Source: Ramlibacter agri (GTDB taxonomy: Bacteria > Pseudomonadota > Gammaproteobacteria > Burkholderiales > Burkholderiaceae_C). Taken from it: DNA of 64,000 nucleotides. A program made the translations under genes and the position numbers. The stretch is taken from NCBI RefSeq assembly GCF_012927085.1, contig NZ_JABBFX010000001.1, positions 1,116,001-1,180,000 on the forward strand. Reading direction: 5' to 3'. Of this stretch, positions 62,504 to 64,000 are shown piece by piece. The stretch's first letter is position 1. Each line of letters opens with the position of its first letter. The notes below the pieces were generated by a model, which was given only the letters and a program-made list of their open reading frames with translations, had not been told where the DNA came from and ran no database searches.

Positions 62504-64000
62504 ATGCAGGATTTGGCAAGGACCCGCGCGCGCATCGCGGCCTGTTTCATGGTGGTGGCGCTGGGCGCCACGACGGCCGCGGCGCAGCCCGCGCAGGAGC
62601 CGCTGGCGGTGCGCTCGGTGACGGCGGTTTCGCAGGACGGCGAGGACATGCTGCGGGTCGAGTTGTCGCGGCCGCTGGCGGAAGTGCCGGCGGGCTTCGC
62701 CATCCAGTCGCCGCCGCGGCTGGCCTTCGACCTGCCGGGCGCCGTCAACGGCACCGATCAAGGCGAGCTGGCCTTGGAGCAGGGCAACCTGCGTTCGGCC
62801 CGCATCGTCGAGGCCGAAGGCCGCACGCGCGTGGTGCTCGCGCTGCGCAGCCCCGCGTCCTGGAAGGCGCGCCTCGAGGGCAACCTGCTGCTGGTCAGCG
62901 TGGCGGCGACGGCGCCGCAAGTGAGCGCGCGGCCGCAGTCCGCGCCGGAGCTCGCGAAGCGCGGCGTGCAGCCGCTGAAGGACATCGATTTCCGCCGCGG
63001 CGCGAACGGCGTCGGCCGCGTGCTGGTGGAGCTGCCCCGCGACCCCGCCGGCGTGGACGTGCGGCAGGAGGGCAACAAGCTCGTCGTCGAATTCCTGCGC
63101 ACCTCGCTGCCGCAGGGCCTGCGCCGCCGCCTGGACGTGACCGACTTCGGCACGCCGGTGCGCGCGATCAGCACGGTCGAAACCGGCGACCGCGTGCGCA
63201 TGGAGATCGAGGGCAGCGGCGCCTGGGAGCAGAGCGCCTACCAGACCGACAACCAGTTCGTCATCGAGGTGCGCCCGCGCAAGGACAACCCGGACAAGCT
63301 GACCGCGGGGCCCGGCTACACGGGCGAGAAGCTGTCGCTGAACTTCCAGAACATCGAGGTGCGCGCGCTGCTGCAGGTGATGGCGGACTTCACGCACTTC
63401 AACATCATCACGGCGGACAGCGTCAGCGGCGCGCTCACCTTGCGCCTGCAGGACGTGCCCTGGGACCAGGCGCTGGACATCATCCTGCAGGCCCGCCACC
63501 TGGGCATGCGCCGCCAAGGCAACGTGCTGTGGGTGGCGCCGCGCGACGAGATCGCCGCCCGCGAAAAACAGGAGCTGGAGGCCGGCGCCGCCATCCAGAC
63601 GCTGGAGCCGCTGCGCACGCAGGCCTTCCAGCTCAATTACAGCAAGGCAGCGGACGTGGCCGCGCAGCTGACTGCCGGCACCGGCGCGGCCCGCCTCCTC
63701 AGCACGCGGGGCGGCGCGATGCCGGAGCCGCGCACGAACCAGCTGTTCGTGACCGACATCCCGAGCCGGCTCGAAGCAGTGCAGGACCTGATCACGAAGA
63801 TCGACATCCCGGTGCGCCAGGTGCTGATCGAGGCGCGCATCGTGGAGGCGTCCACCAGCTTCGGCAAGTCGCTGGGCGCCAAGCTGGGCATCACCGACAA
63901 CAGCGGCGGCTACAAGGTGGGCAACACCAGCGTCGCGGTCGGCAACACCTATGACGCCGTCAGTGCGTCCACCGGCCAGACCTCCGCGTCCAGCACCAGC
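62504..64000 (+). CDS. pilQ: PilQ-type type IV pilus secretin (C-terminus outside the window)
   Basis: A secretin that forms the outer-membrane pore for type IV pili. A signal peptide (cleavage near TAAAQP) is followed by two AMIN-like domains (VRVELSRPLAEVPAGF; VLVELPRDPAGVDV), an STN/N0 domain (LSLNFQNIEVRALLQVMADF), and NolW-like repeats (AFQLNYSKAADVAAQL, LFVTDIPSRLEAVQDLI) up to LIEARIVEASTSFGKSLG. About 499 residues are visible of roughly 700. The usual pilMNOP genes are not upstream; instead a divergent pseudo-receiver gene is, so this may be a displaced or second copy. Confidence 0.88.
   Translation, partial: MQDLARTRARIAACFMVVALGATTAAAQPAQEPLAVRSVTAVSQDGEDMLRVELSRPLAEVPAGFAIQSPPRLAFDLPGAVNGTDQGELALEQGNLRSARIVEAEGRTRVVLALRSPASWKARLEGNLLLVSVAATAPQVSARPQSAPELAKRGVQPLKDIDFRRGANGVGRVLVELPRDPAGVDVRQEGNKLVVEFLRTSLPQGLRRRLDVTDFGTPVRAISTVETGDRVRMEIEGSGAWEQSAYQTDNQFVIEVRPRKDNPDKLTAGPGYTGEKLSLNFQNIEVRALLQVMADFTHFNIITADSVSGALTLRLQDVPWDQALDIILQARHLGMRRQGNVLWVAPRDEIAAREKQELEAGAAIQTLEPLRTQAFQLNYSKAADVAAQLTAGTGAARLLSTRGGAMPEPRTNQLFVTDIPSRLEAVQDLITKIDIPVRQVLIEARIVEASTSFGKSLGAKLGITDNSGGYKVGNTSVAVGNTYDAVSASTGQTSASSTS

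Overview
The window is high-GC DNA from a betaproteobacterium, most likely a member of the Comamonadaceae (Ramlibacter/Variovorax-like). Support: the divergent recN-nadK / hrcA arrangement, a Bug/TctC-type solute receptor next to a Gram-negative porin, and many two-component systems. Genus is an inference from gene content only.

Layout. 1-6.9 kb: recN and nadK diverge from hrcA; then an opposite-strand operon of an outer-membrane protein, a GH13 amylase-family enzyme and a lipase-like lipoprotein. 6.9-10.4 kb: a tRNA with a CAU anticodon, then visibly lower-GC DNA carrying a Ser/Thr protein kinase gene and a TPR-protein gene 3 nt apart, ending against a fragment resembling the phage P2-type replication protein GPA. 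This looks like cargo of a decayed prophage. 10.5-16.8 kb: a TctDE-like two-component pair with an orphan ABC substrate-binding protein, a porin and a Bug receptor; paired 11-bp-phased repeats lie between the binding-protein and porin genes. 16.8-20.8 kb: a large hybrid histidine kinase with several PAS domains.

20.8-29.6 kb: a candidate RiPP (ribosomally made, modified peptide) gene cluster. It holds a cobalamin-type radical SAM protein of the RiPP-maturation family, a methyltransferase, a PhyH-type dioxygenase, an 82-aa His-rich small protein that could be the precursor, a fusion of a HExxH peptide-hydroxylase-like domain with an O-methyltransferase, a coupled 307-aa unknown protein, and a facing operon of an 86-aa peptide, a 181-aa membrane-anchored protein and an HTTM membrane protein. 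No close described arrangement is known to me.

29.6-45.4 kb: a GT39-type glycosyltransferase, an OmpR-type two-component pair, and then a signalling region with two FixJ-like regulators, a MASE1-PAS histidine kinase, a single-domain receiver and a kinase-like protein lacking the phospho-acceptor histidine. Five copies of an 18-bp palindrome (ATTGGMC-N4-GTCCAAT type) occur between genes here and probably mark one regulon. A patatin-type Vd autotransporter, a SYLF lipoprotein, HPPD and a gamma-carbonic anhydrase-like protein are also present. 45.5-49.8 kb: a tripartite EmrAB-TolC-like efflux operon and tRNA-Arg(ACG). 50.4-59.7 kb: a five-gene overlapping operon with the same gene order as the Escherichia coli yfaA-T-S-Q-P locus, including a thioester-containing alpha-2-macroglobulin. 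59.7-64 kb: a TRIC-family membrane protein, an MFS exporter, a pseudo-receiver protein with a small partner, and the start of a PilQ-type secretin that runs off the window.
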